A stretch of 64,000 nt of DNA from Margaritispora aquatica (lineage: Eukaryota; Ascomycota; Leotiomycetes; Helotiales; Discinellaceae), in the NCBI GenBank assembly GCA_007644065.1, contig VJWN01000012.1, positions 857,758 to 921,757 of the forward strand, in the 5' to 3' direction. A model generated the notes under the pieces. It made no database searches and was not told where the DNA came from. It saw only the letters and a list, made by a program, of their open reading frames with translations. The position numbers were made by a program, and so were the translations under genes. Numbering within the stretch: position 1 is the stretch's first letter; each line of letters opens with the position of its first letter. Of the stretch, positions 49,533-61,594 are shown piece by piece.

Positions 49533-50693
49533 CAAGTAGTCAACGAATTGACCTTTCTTACTTGGATGAGATATCTATCAATGAATCATAACTATCATTC
49601 TTGCTCTAAGTGAAGAAGAGATTGCATATGATACTAGAGTTGTAGACTTTGCATTGATTTCAAGTTCACATTGAGCATTGTTGACAAGTAAACAAAGACC
49701 TCTCAACTCCCAAGCCTTACCATCAAACACTTCGTAGTACGACATAGCCTCCCAAACCGCAAAAACAGTATAACCATTGATACCTTAGCTCATGCCAAGA
49801 AGAAAAGACAAGCAAGCTGCTCTCAGCCTCAAAAATAATCCTTAAGGTGAATAATCCTGCCACCTCCCAATTCTCCGCCTCCCGAACCGATTTCCGTGTA
49901 TATAATTCAACCACCAGCCTTATTCAACAACCCAATCAGCTAAGCGACCAAGAATCAGTTGTCTTGTAAGTTATGCTGGTCTAATTGGTAACATTCACCC
50001 CTCAACCGGACGCGGTAGAGGGGCCCGGACCCGGACCCCCGACTTGGATTTGGATTTGGACTTTGACCCGCTCTCCCGGATCCCGGACCTTCTTGGATGA
50101 CTACCACTTCTGGACTTCTGTGGCAACACTCCTGGAATCTGGACTTCTGGACCTTGGACTCTGGACTCTGGACTCTGGACTCTGGACTCTGGACTCTGGA
50201 CTCTGGACCTGGATCTTGGACGACTTCGACCTAGGCCTTCGACACAAGCGCCGCGCTCGACACACCTTCGACTTCGACTTCGCCAAAGGTACCTTGACTG
50301 TCTCGACTTCGACAAGTGCGCGCATCGGCATATCCAGCAACCCGGGAAAACACTTGCTAGCAAACTGTCCGTAGTTTATACGCCACATACGCACCCCCAC
50401 CAGTAGTATGAGACGGAATTTTCAGCTTCTTCAAAAACCCAAAAATGTCAGGGTCTTTCTATGGTCATCCCACAACGGGGTGACCGGAGTTTTGCTACTT
50501 TGAACTAAAAAGCTTTTTGAAAACTGTTGGTTTTATCTTTTCGAATCTGAAATTGGATTTCGCATCTCGCCCGACACTTTCCTATTATATAAACGTTGTA
50601 TTATTGATAGGTATTGTAGAGCAGATACCAAACAACTTCTGAAAGCAAACCCCAAATAGTAGTTCCAAGCCAATATAGCAAAATACCGCGATC
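49533..50693. other. intergenic with minisatellite
   Basis: The 3' flank of the OB-fold gene (-). It contains a GGAC-rich low-complexity stretch at about 50020-50235. No gene is supported. Confidence 0.5.
50154..50210. repeat. CTGGACT heptamer minisatellite
   Basis: Six perfect CTGGACT units plus degenerate flanking copies. The wider stretch from about 50020 is made of related GGACTT/GGATTT words, which suggests an older, decayed array. Confidence 0.85.
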
Positions 50694-52332
50694 TCACATC
50701 TTGACAGCCAAAACCGCCAACCTACCCACAGTCTCCTCCCATCCTACGACGAGATGAATCCTCAGATACAACATACGTTGCTCAAACCATCGTGCTTCTT
50801 CTGATGTCAAAGCTGCCACCTCTTGTACACTACGGCCGAAAAGTTGCTCCCAACCCTGTGTGCTCCAAAGTAGTTTCCCTTGTGCAATACATCCAGTCTC
50901 ATCTGCTAGGGTGCCCATAATGCGTGGATTCAAAAACAGCGAGAGGGTTTTGTGACAATTGCGACACGCTGTTGTCGGAGCATTGGCGAATATTGGGACA
51001 CCACAGCTAAAGAGATAAGGTAAATAGAAAGTATAGATAAGAATAGCACTACGTACCATTCTGCACACATAAGCATATTGCGACTGTGGAGCGAAAAAAG
51101 AGCCATATCCATGATTGTAACGTTGATATAGCCTGTAATGGTATGTCTTGGGTCGGCTCTGATCCTACTCAAGTTGTCAGTCTCTGTTCCTCCCGGCCAC
51201 AGTAAGCTACGTACCACCGATCGAACTCAGCCAATGTAAATAAGATTCTTACAACTCCATTAGCTGCAGCATCCGCATCCCATACTCCTTCAGGAAGCTC
51301 TAACATCAAGCTCTCCTTCCTAGTTAATCCAGCAGAAAATCTCCTCAACCAATCTGCATCGCCAAATTGGGGCTCTACATCGACCATTGTACTATAACCT
51401 AGGGATACACAGCCTTTATTTCCATACCCGATCTTATGTTCTGGGCTACTAATCAACAGTACCGTAACACCAGGCGTCCACTCCCTCGCTGATTCAATCA
51501 GTTCGTTCCACAGCGTGATCCTCACTTCACCCGTATCATCAAAGGTAATGATATCCACTAGCTCGCACTCCTTGCCCAGCTTCGTAGTCAACTTCTTCGT
51601 CGCACCAATGCTCTTCACACAAACAAGCAATTTGGCGCCCTTCACTCCATCATGTCCGCCTTTGAGCCAGCTATCTACCGTCATCAAGCCAGGAAGGTTT
51701 TGGTCTTTTCGGTACTCGAGTGGAAGGCGGCAGATGCTATCGGATCCAGAGCTAGTGTGGATCATGACATGATCAGATGTGACGCGACCAGGGAATAGAT
51801 TGGCATTAATATTGACATTAGTAATAGTTCCTGCTTCGCTCTTCGTGTTATCTGCAATGAAGACGGTCCAGAAAGTGAGGAGTTGGCCCAGCTTGAGCGG
51901 ATATGGTTTTTGTGCGAAATACAATTTGATCTACAAAACTCAGCATCAGCAATACGATCTCTAAACTGACATCAAATCAGCACGCACCGAAATGGCACCA
52001 CCATCATCCTTCACGATCATGAAGTGCCATCCCGTAGCCTTGGGCTGCTTCGGATTGCTGCCAAACCTCGTGCTCAAATTCACAATTCGGCCGACGAACG
52101 TCACAGCCTTGGGACCTGGGATCAGCTGCTCGATATTCACGTCCTCGTAATCACGGTCAGGGTTCCACCTGCGAGTCAAAGGATCGGCGGCGCATTCGAG
52201 TTCCTCCTCGGTGAAGCCATCGCCAGGCTTGGTGGATGAGCCAACTATGGTCGGCGGCGAGGCAGTGGTGATTTCTTTGCCGTAAAAGGATTGGATGGAG
52301 GGGTGGGAGGGACCGCTGGGAGCAGGTTTCAT
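50694..52332 (-). CDS. triple OB-fold ssDNA-binding protein, RPA1/MEIOB-like
   Basis: Four exons, 52332-51988, 51930-51215, 51164-51057 and 51006-50694, code 493 aa. The ATG at 52332 is the first Met in frame. An N-terminal PIP-box-like peptide (SIQSFYGKE) precedes OB fold 1 (TFVGRIVNLSTRFG, with KATGWHFMIVKDDGG). OB fold 2 follows (LLVCVKSIGATKKLT, EVRITLWNELIESA). OB fold 3 contains a zinc ribbon (CAECCGVPIFANAPTTACRN, CxxC...CxxC), as in the DBD-C of RPA1. The order OB-OB-zinc-OB resembles RPA1 DBD-A/B/C and its meiotic relative MEIOB. A role in ssDNA handling during repair or meiosis is inferred from family. It is shorter than RPA1 and lacks the RPA1 N-terminal OB, so it is probably not RPA1 itself. 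Confidence 0.78.
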
Positions 52333-52741
52333 TGTAAAGTGGAAATACGACAAAGCAGTAAGGATTAATATCCAGGACGAAGTTAATGCTGTGTAACAAA
52401 GCTATGAACGATACCTTAACTTGAATTGAATCATAGAAAGGCTTGGGATGAGGATATCCAATCAACGAGCTCGCTTAAATTTTGCCTATGCAACTTTCTC
52501 CGAAAGTAGCAGGAGCACATAAAGAGGATGGAGAAAGGATATCGAAGTGCAAGTACGCTCAAGTAACAAGTTGGATTCATTTAATGATTGAAAACAGGGC
52601 ACTTATCGCCCCGTGGTAGAATAATACTAGATCTCCATTTCAAATCCACCTTCCAAGACAACTGCCAATTTAAATTCAGAATCAAACACAAATCGCAAGG
52701 CAAAAGAAGCCAAACTAACTATTGACAACTTCAAAGCACAT
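52333..52741. other. short intergenic region
   Basis: The promoter of the OB-fold gene (-) and 3' flank of ino1 (-). Nothing else is recognised. Confidence 0.5.
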
Positions 52742-54458
52742 CTAGAACAACTTGTGCTCCAGAGTCATATCGTTCTCAGGCTCGAGACCCACACAAGCAC
52801 GGAAGATGTTGATCATAGCACTGCGTTGCTTGGCGAGAGCATTGATAACAGGTGTTCCTGGTGGAGTCAATGGAGCCTTGAGCATGAAGCTGAGAATGCT
52901 GAGAACGCTGTGGAAGTTCTTGAAATCCTTGGTGGCAGCACCATCAGTGGAGGCAGCCTTCCATTGGATACGAGTCATCATTTCGGCGATCAAGACCAAA
53001 TCGATGATCAATGGAGAGGCGAGAAGAGAATCCTCGCAAACGTTGAACATACTAGAGAGACTTAGTTTGGGGCTGCATTTCAAAGGACAAAGACTTACGA
53101 GATGGTTTGGTGACCTCCCATGAAGATCTCCGCATAGTACTCATCCAAAGCACGCTTATTATCACCGACAGCAGGCATGTACTTGATGACCACGGTGTGA
53201 TCTGGGTGCTCGCCAGGTGCGTAGAGGACTGTGTTGGCCTCAACCATGTCATCAACAACATTGGACTTGGAAATCTCCTTGGAGCGGAATTGCTTTTGAG
53301 AGCTCAAGTTCTTTCCATCATTGTTGCCGAGATGATTGTAGCTTGCAATGGATGTAAGCTTGATACCAGCACTGATCAAGAAGTCGACCAAGGCTGACTT
53401 CATCTTTGTCTGACCAGACTTGAAATCATCTCCACCGATGAATGAGTTATGCTTCTCAGCAAGCTCGATGGCACCAGGGACAAAGGTGTTTTGCGGAGAA
53501 CCGTTGATGAATGGAACACCCTCAAGGATACAAGCCACGGCAAAGACAGTGGAAGGGGCAACTTCAAGATGACCATCCTCGATAGCCTTCATGAGATTCT
53601 CAGCAGTGTCGTTGACACCATCGATGAGGTCAGCAAAACGCTCTGTGTTGGCAGTCCACTGCACAATGACCTTGTCAAGTCCATTATCGGCCTTGAAGTC
53701 ACTAAAGTTCAGTTAGCAACATCGAGGATATACAACCCAACAAGCTCTTACCGGATGTCCTTGCGAATCTTCTCCAAGTGCTCAATGCAAGCCTTGCTTC
53801 CTGGGAGACAGTTGTCGGCACGATCCTCTTGGTTGGCAGCAATGAAATCTGGGTAATAGATGCTGGGAAGTGGAACCATGGCAGCCATCTCCTTCTTGAC
53901 CTGTTCCTTGAGAGTAGGCTCAAGAACGGCAGCTCTGTCCATGGCCTTGGCCAAGTTGAGACCGCTAATATCCCATCCTCCAATGACAAGATCATTAGGA
54001 TGAACCATTGGCAAAATGTCATGGAAAGGAATATTAACATCCTTAGCAGTCTTGGCGTCGGTACCAAGTTTCATGGTTGAGCCCATAACAACAGAACCGT
54101 AGTAGTTGGCAGCACGGGGCCCTTCGCGGGTCTCCCAGGTGAGCTTGCGGCGATTGGCAATGATACCGGCAGTAACTGTGGTACCGTTGTTACCACCCCA
54201 TCCAACCAACATCATGCCGGTCTTTGGGATTTTGCGCTCGGTCTTGAAATCATAGACAGTGTCCTTTGGAGTAGCGACAAACTTGCCATCGGTCTCAGTG
54301 ACCATAGTTGTACGGTAGGTGTATTTAGAGTTGATCTCATCGTCGGTGTAAACGACATTTGGGGAATTGACGGTGAAGAGATCCTTGGAGGTAGAGGAGG
54401 GGGTCGTCGTCGCACTTCCATTCGAGAAATCAAGCCCGATTTCAGCGTGAGGAGCCAT
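52742..54458 (-). CDS. ino1: myo-inositol-3-phosphate synthase
   Basis: Exons 54458-53752, 53701-53099 and 53051-52742 code 539 aa, the normal length. The enzyme converts glucose 6-phosphate to 1D-myo-inositol 3-phosphate using enzyme-bound NAD, the first step of inositol and phosphatidylinositol synthesis, in the cytosol. Visible signatures are the NAD-binding [10 protein letters not shown], the segment [10 protein letters not shown] and, in the catalytic half, [16 protein letters not shown] and [10 protein letters not shown]. The C-terminus ([20 protein letters not shown]) is typical. Both introns close the frame (phase 2 each). The 5' flank is long and free of genes. No convincing inositol-responsive element was found. 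Confidence 0.98.
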
Positions 54459-57400
54459 CTTGTCAGAAGTTATTGAAGTTGTCTGGAAGATGTTGCTTAG
54501 ATAGTTGATTTGGTTGAGTTGATTGTGAGAAATCAGTTATTTATCTAGTGAAAGGGCTTTCCGATGCTCCTCCAGAGGCTGAGCAACGGGTTCCTGCGAA
54601 TGAATTGTGCGACGAGTTTAGGAGATTGCTGAACATGAATCTGGAAGTGTTGTGAAACTGTGATTATTGTTGAGTGAGGAAGTGATTCGATTGTGATTGA
54701 TTCGGTCTTTGCAGTCTGATTGATGTGAAAGAGGTTTGAGGAGTTGAAGTGAGTATACTGAGTTTGTGATTGAGAAGGTTTGGGACGTATGATGTGATTT
54801 GAAAGTGATTCTGGAAGGTTGGAAAGAGAGAGAAGGGGAAGTAGAGAAGAAGGGACGGAGGCAGCAATATATTACTTGATAAAAATGGACGCTATCGTCG
54901 TCAGCAGCAAGCTGTCTAGGCGAGCTCGGCAACACCCAATCCTCACCATTTATCGTCTGCCCCACCACCCCACCAACAAAACAGTCTTGACAAATATTGA
55001 CCAGTCAGAAGGGTCCGCTTCGAGTGCTGGGAGCTTCGTGCATGGAGGGGTTAATAATTGTGCCTGAATTGTGCCTGGAAAGTGCATAAGATAACGAGCA
55101 CAATTGCGATAAGGATTCTTTGGGTTCACTTTGTGTATATTTATGCATCTTTGTGCACCGCGATTCTTTGACCCGTGGGCAGTGAGTTCGTGGCTTCGAC
55201 CTATTGGTTTGGAGAATCTTCTGCATTCCCGTATGTACTGACTGTACCATTACTTTCCGGCACTCCGGCCCTCTCCGAATGTACGAAGTAAGGTACTGTA
55301 TGGAGTATCTCAATGCCAACACCACCTCAACAACTAGACATTTATCCGCCACAGACGAACGTCCTATATTGGTTGAAACTTGAGAAGAAAATCCTGGGTA
55401 CTTTGCTATATGTACAAAACATCAACCACATCTCCTGTGCAGTGAGATAGACTACTAATCTACCTACTAGGTACCGCCGTGTACATCCTGTAAATTAACG
55501 TAGTAGAAGAGTTGTGGAAACTCTCTCAAAGTGTCATGCCATAGGTAATTTCCATCTCGTCAAACTTGCTCATTTGAGATGATAATAGGAGGTACGAGAA
55601 CGCACCCGCAAGAAAGTCATGTCATGGCTCTTGGCCAGAATCTTCAACTTCGAGGCTTCGAGGTGAAAGTGGTTTGAGACACAGTCATGTTAGACTATGT
55701 TATGATTGGTAGATGATTAGCCAAGAGACCACGCAGATATGAATGAAGCCACTGTCAACACGTTTGCTGGATTTGGTAACGCCTCAACCCGAGCTTTATT
55801 GGAGTCCATGCGATCATGTTTCTTTGCCCACAATATTAACGTCCAAAAAGACGTCTTCCAAACGCCGGCTCGTCATTTCAAGCGGCTAACGTGGAAAAAG
55901 TATAACAGTTGAGCCCCTATTGCTAAATCTCTTTTTGTATGCTGCTGAAAGTCCATGGGATTGTGCCTCCGCTTTCCCATCGACCTTCTCCATGAGGTTT
56001 GTTTTGTCGACGCACCTATGAGACCTGGAAAGCTTTCACCTTTGTCTGGATGCCTTGTGAATTTGGCTTGATTGTTGTTGTTGTTGTTGTTGTTGTTTCG
56101 ACAACCTGTCATCACATATCAGATGAAATGGCGGTCAATCATGCACTGAATTGTGCTGTACATCTTATTCCGAGTCCATATTTTTGGACTTCACCGCAAC
56201 TCTGGAGGACTTGCACAAGAGTCCGATCTCATATGTACCCCGCAGTCATTTCATTGCTCCATTGTTGCAGGCCCGCTTGTCTTTAGCAGTTCAAGAGTTC
56301 AGATGCAACCAAATGTCTGAGCAATCTTTATGGTTGTCAAAGCGAAACTACAAGTGACATATTTTGGACATCCCTTAAGGATGGCCGCTTCGAGATTTGG
56401 GATTTTCAAGTGACTAGCATATTTTGGCCGGAGAAATCCGTTGTACAAGCCTCATAGGTAGTCATCTATATGATTATATGATTCTTGACCCTCTTCCTTT
56501 AGCAAAGATTTCATCCTTGACGACAGTAAGGCTAGCTCCGTATGCTTCGGGAGCGAAATACTTAGGTTATACTGTAATCACACATCCAATCTTGGTGGGG
56601 TCACTTGTTAACACTCAGACTTGCCAATCAGTATGGTCCATTAAGTATATGTCAAATCAGTTATCTTGGTCCAGTACCTCCGTACCTCAAACTTGTGATA
56701 CGATAGGCTCTCGTAGGCGCTGCCTTACGTCTGAGACATAGCAAGGAGATTACCATGGATGCTCCCATTTTCCTCATCTGTCTTCATGTCAGAGGAGGAG
56801 TTGATAGTAAGCCTTATGTTCTCATTCTACCAAAAGTGAAAAGCTAAAGAGGAGGGCAATGGTCTTTTTCAATCTTGAACCCAATCTGAAGAACCAAAAA
56901 TTCATTGTGATGGGCCTGTCCTATCTGCAGAGGAGACTGCATGAGTGGACCTCATTCTTACTGGTTGAACATGTTGTAGGGCTTCACCGTGAACATGCAA
57001 GTCATTCTTCTTTGACAGAACGTTCTGTGCAAGGGGGAGTGATTGCAAGAAGCAAAACAACGTGTGCCTCGTGTGGCTCGACTGCCTCAAGGTTTGGGGA
57101 GACGAGCGTGTCGCATTTTTGGTGTCTAAGACCAAATCCCGGCAGGTGAGCGAGAAGTGCTCAGAGATCGATCTGACTTGATCATTGGAATGTCATTAAG
57201 TATGATTACGATCATCGAAACATTGATAGAATGACTCAAACGGAAGCAACTGTTACGAGTATGAATCTCCGAGCACAATACAGTATTACCATGGCTTCTT
57301 GCATCTCTGACCCTCGACACCCTCTTGGATGATGAGTCTCGGCTGATCGCCATGCTCATGAAAGGTACGCAGCCATTTGGGTAAAGAAGTGTGCGGATCC

Positions 57401-58691
57401 AGGGGAGAGAGTCCCTCCATCAGCCTATTAATTCACTATGATTGACAGGGAGGCCAAATGGTGTAATTTTCCAGTGGTCGCTGAAGAACCACTTGATCTG
57501 CAATAATGATGCTCATCTGTTTCAAATCCTTCTCAGATCTGATCAGGCTCACTTTTCAGTCTTTCATCCCACCATCAAAGTTTTGATACGGAGGTGTTCT
57601 TCGTTGATATAAAATGAAGAGAGGATCAAAAGACGCGACAGCGTCGCTGACTGGTTGATTCGTTCCAGGTTTGAAATAAGCCAAGTGTGATGAATTCAGA
57701 GTTCTGTGGCTTTGAGACTTTTGGCTTACCTTAAAAAGTTGCTTATGACTATTTGGGCCCGTTCCCAAACTTCCCCCTTCCTATCCGGGACTACCCATCC
57801 CGTAGTGAAAGTATAGTCGACGCTCTAGGTAAAGTAGTTTGTGGTAGTGTCGGAAGGGATCCTACAAACTCTATTCAGCAAACTCTTTTTCTTCCATGTT
57901 ATCCCACTGAGACTGCAGTGTGAATAATATCTATTATCAACCTTCCTGCAAGGCTCAAGAGCGCTGGTTGCAAAACCTCAGTATTGGTCAATATCCGTCC
58001 CATGCCGTTGATGTTGATATACTGCAAACCTAATGCAACTGCTCCAGGGGTTAGGAATAAACTTCGAAGAACCTACCAAATCAACAACCCTGAAATTGCG
58101 AAATATCCTCCCCGATAATATACTCAATCGAGCTTTGAACCCTGAGCTTGGTCCATCAGACGGCCAAAGGAGGACAGGGGAAACAACCTATCAGTGCTGG
58201 CTTCCTCTCCTTGAGCCATCTTTGATCACCCCCCGAGACGTTCTTTGCAACACCGAGCTTTTGCGAGACCATCTTTCCATCTTCATATCAATCGATCATC
58301 GTCTGTCCTCAGTCTTTACCGTTCCAGCAGGTTTTGGAGCTTCGCATTGACTGTCATTGTTTCAATACAGCATATCCCTCCTTCCCCCAGACTACTGGAT
58401 CCTTCTAAATCGACTTTCGAAACAACTTTCTCAACTGCCATCGGGCCAACCGAAGGATTGGAGGATCGAAACATTGTCATTGCGTTTTTGTATGACATAG
58501 GAAACTTCGAAGGCTGAAAGACGTATAGAAACCTTCGCGCTCGAGGGGGGGTTTTGTTGTTGTAATCGACTGGCCCAAGGAGTTTGAACGCACCTTCGCT
58601 CTCACCGCTAGATATAGAACCGCACCCTATTACGACAAGAAGCAAGTGAACAAATTCGTGGGAGGGACATCATAACAGTTGAGATTGGAAG
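54459..58691. other. long gene-poor divergent region (ino1 / LIM gene)
   Basis: About 4.2 kb with no supported gene. It includes the ino1 promoter and leader (about 54459-55000, purine/TG-rich on the + strand), a TTG trinucleotide run at 56072-56097 and the LIM-gene promoter. Short frames at 56424-58517 have no motifs or splice partners. Confidence 0.45.
56072..56097. repeat. (TTG)n microsatellite
   Basis: About eight to nine TTG units, the same trinucleotide class as the GTT run at 46896-46925. It lies in non-coding DNA. Confidence 0.85.
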
Positions 58692-60863
58692 ATGGCAGAG
58701 GAACGGGCTTCGGCAAGCTTTTTGCCGACCATAAAATGTTCTATGTGTGCAAAGGACATAGAGATATTTCTGCTTGGAGAACATGTTTGCCCAGGACCAG
58801 GAGAAGGCAAGTAGTATATTGTATTAATGGAATTCGTATTGACAATCATTAGCTACACCTCCGCCGGAAAATGGAAGTTTTGATAAACTGCCATACAAGC
58901 AAACAGCAACAAATGGTCCAGGGTTTTTGAAGCCTGGTAGAACCATACCACCACGTGTAGATACATCTGCAGCCAGTAAGTGACATTCGCCGTCTTCTGA
59001 ACCACTGCTGATAGCTTCTTAGACCGACCGTACCTTCCTGCAGACCAATTAACGCCTGTCAGCGCATCACCATCTCGAAGCATGTCGCCCAGCACACCTG
59101 GCGGCACCGATGGACGCAGATCACCATTTGGACGACCTCAACCTTCTAGGAGCGCCACTGCGCCGATGAGTAGATCTATCCCATCACCTGGTGCCCTCTC
59201 CTCGAACCTGGACTGCGCGTTTCCTCCATTCCCAACGACCAAGTCAGGATACAAGAAGCCACAAGGAGGGCTTGGACTCCGAAAACCTACTAGACAGGAT
59301 ACTGATATCATGTATGCACCGGTAAGTCCCCGGACAGCCAGCAGCGGGGGCCTCTTACAGAGGATGAATACTATCGCTCCTGGACCTTTTGATTTGAACA
59401 ATCGGAGAAACGTGGGAGACTCAGGTAGATCGAAAGGTCATCAGAGGCAAGCAACTATGGAGGCCCCTAAAGAAGGGATCATGTCACCAATGGAAGCTGG
59501 AAATCTCATAACACGACCATCAACAGCTCAGCCCGGACATTCGAGGACATCTACAAACAGCTCCAGTGGATCCAACTCGGGCATTTCGATCCCACGAATT
59601 CCACGAAAGAATGGCTATGGTGGGTTCGGGCCTCCCGAATTGGAGGAAACTGTGAAAAGGGGTCTACTTAGTCCTGAGGGTAGATCACAAACCTTTCCTC
59701 TTCGTACTGTTAGCAATGAGGAAACACCTAGAAGGCCTTCAGAATCCAGTCTTGATTCACGTGGACGTAAACCATCGGTTGAGCGACCAGACAGGCCTGA
59801 AGATCCAACCATGTTGACATCAAGTGTCTTCCAGCCCAGGAGGCAAAACCCTTCAATGTCTGGACCCGATTTGACAAGACCATTACCGCCACGCGGTGCA
59901 AGCTTAATTAAGCCAAGGGCAGAAACAACAAGTCCCATTTCCTCTAATCTCAATCTAGCCGCCGAGTTTGGGATTGGAAACCCGTACCATACTGCATCCG
60001 AATCCCAATCCTCCGATGGCTCCGGATTTAGTGTTGAGAGTAAAAACAGCTCTAGATCTAGCCCTCCACAATCTACTGGTACAAGTCGATCTCGATCACC
60101 ACATAGGAAACCGTCTGATGCGGCCAATATGGATACTCTCATGGCAGACTTGGAATCCTCGATGTCAGAAATGCAACCGCTTGAAGTATCATCCAGTCGA
60201 TCCCGGTCTCCACCGAGAAATAGGAATCAGTATCCTAAACCTCTAGTACCGCCTCAGAAGCTGGAGTCCTCGCTTCTATCGCCAGATTCTCCTATGGAAC
60301 CAGTGATGCAAAGTGGCCGACTTTCCCCCATTCCGCAGAATAGGACTAGATCACCATCGCCAGCTCGAAGTGCGCCTACAGCAGAAAAGGCACGTCGACC
60401 CTCCACTGCTCCGAAAGGGAATTGCAAAGGCTGTGGCGAAGCTATAAAAGGCAAATCGGTCTCCTCTGCGGACGGACGCCTGACCGGCAGGTACCACAAG
60501 CAGTGTTTTGTCTGCAATACCTGCTCAGTGCCATTTCCGACTGCAACATTCTATGTCATCAAGGATGCACCATATTGCGAACGTCATTACCACAAGCTTA
60601 ATAACTCTGTTTGTACGACTTGCGATAAAGGAATCGAGGGCCAATACTTGGAGAGTGAACGGAAACAAAAATTCCACCCTGGTTGTCTAAGCTGTGCTGA
60701 CTGCAGGAGAAACTTGAGGAATGATTACTTCGAGATGAACGGTCGAGTCTACTGCGAGAGAGATGCGTTCCGTCGAACTCAGCAGCAACAAAGATTCCTG
60801 GGGCCTGGCATGGCACAAACGAACAGAATGGAGCGTCGGACGACTCGACTAATGATGATGTGA
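58692..60863 (+). CDS. paxillin-like double LIM-domain protein
   Basis: Exons 58692-58806, 58853-58975 and 59023-60863 code 692 aa. The N-terminus has a small cysteine/histidine motif (IKCSMCAKDIEI, then GEHVCPG). A long Ser/Pro/Arg-rich disordered region follows. Two LIM domains lie at about residues 547-603 (CKGCGEAIKG, HKQCFVCNTC, YCERHYH) and 608-660 (CTTCDKGIEG, HPGCLSCADC, YCERDAF). The protein ends RRTTRLMMM. Fungal paxillin-like LIM proteins localise to growth sites and the septal ring, linking Rho signalling to actin. That role is by family. Intron 1 appears to use a GC donor (G|GCAAGT...TTAG), with frame continuity on both sides. The start ATG was chosen because exon 1 encodes the conserved cysteine motif. 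Confidence 0.9.
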
Positions 60864-61594
60864 TCTCACGAAGATTTCTACATCCACAAAAACATCTCGC
60901 TATATGCATTTTTCATTGGGATGGTGGCAGCGTTTCAAACTTTGTACACCTAATTTGCATCTGCATAAAGACCTGGTTTCGGTCTTCGCACTATACCCTT
61001 CAAATCTCATGCATCCTGGGGTTGTATGGTGATACTCATGCCGGGCATGAATTTTTGGTTGGATACAGAAACTTCTGGGGTGGATTAATATCTTTTTAAT
61101 CAGCATTGAGTATACCCTTTTCAAGCACATCGCCGAATTTGTTTTGCATCGAGCCATAGGCTAAGACTATATAATGTGTATAATAGACGCAGAAATGAAT
61201 GAACTCACTAGTGTCCAAGAGGATAATGTCTGCCCTGTCCTTCGTGATCGTGCTTGATTCTTGGCAAAAACTAACACAGGAAGCAGGGTCTTGCTTATCA
61301 GGTGAGGTGTTGGCTACGAGGCTATTACGAACTACTGTATGCATGCGAAGGTGAGATTTGTGTGATATCTGAGGGATGACAACAAGAACAAAAACCTGAG
61401 CACTTGAAGCAAGGGGTTGCCTAGAGCGGGGAATCCGGGCATGCATGCAGCCGTCTTCGGCCATACAAGTGCAGGGCACACTTATGCTTCCTCACAATTC
61501 AAATACATTCCTCTGGCGAAATCAACGTCAGGAAGAAAGACAACACTCTCCAAAACACTACCACGTACTCTAATTGGCAAGTATTTGCGACGCC
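60864..61594. other. intergenic between two + strand genes
   Basis: The 3' flank of the LIM gene and the promoter of the GFA gene. Only motif-free short frames are present. Confidence 0.5.

Noticed and set aside
49974..50040. tRNA-like start (TGGTCTAATTGGTAACATTC) resembling a tRNA D-arm and A box
   Set aside because: No proper anticodon stem-loop follows and there is no B box (GGTTCRANNCC) downstream, so neither a tRNA gene nor a tRNA-derived SINE is supported.
54459..55000. Inositol-responsive element upstream of ino1
   Set aside because: Only a loose match (GATGTGAAAG) was seen, and the yeast element is not known to be conserved in filamentous fungi.
59320..59360. GTAAGT donor inside exon 3 of the LIM gene
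   Set aside because: The frame continues uninterrupted through it with matching composition, and no acceptor at a suitable distance improves the model.
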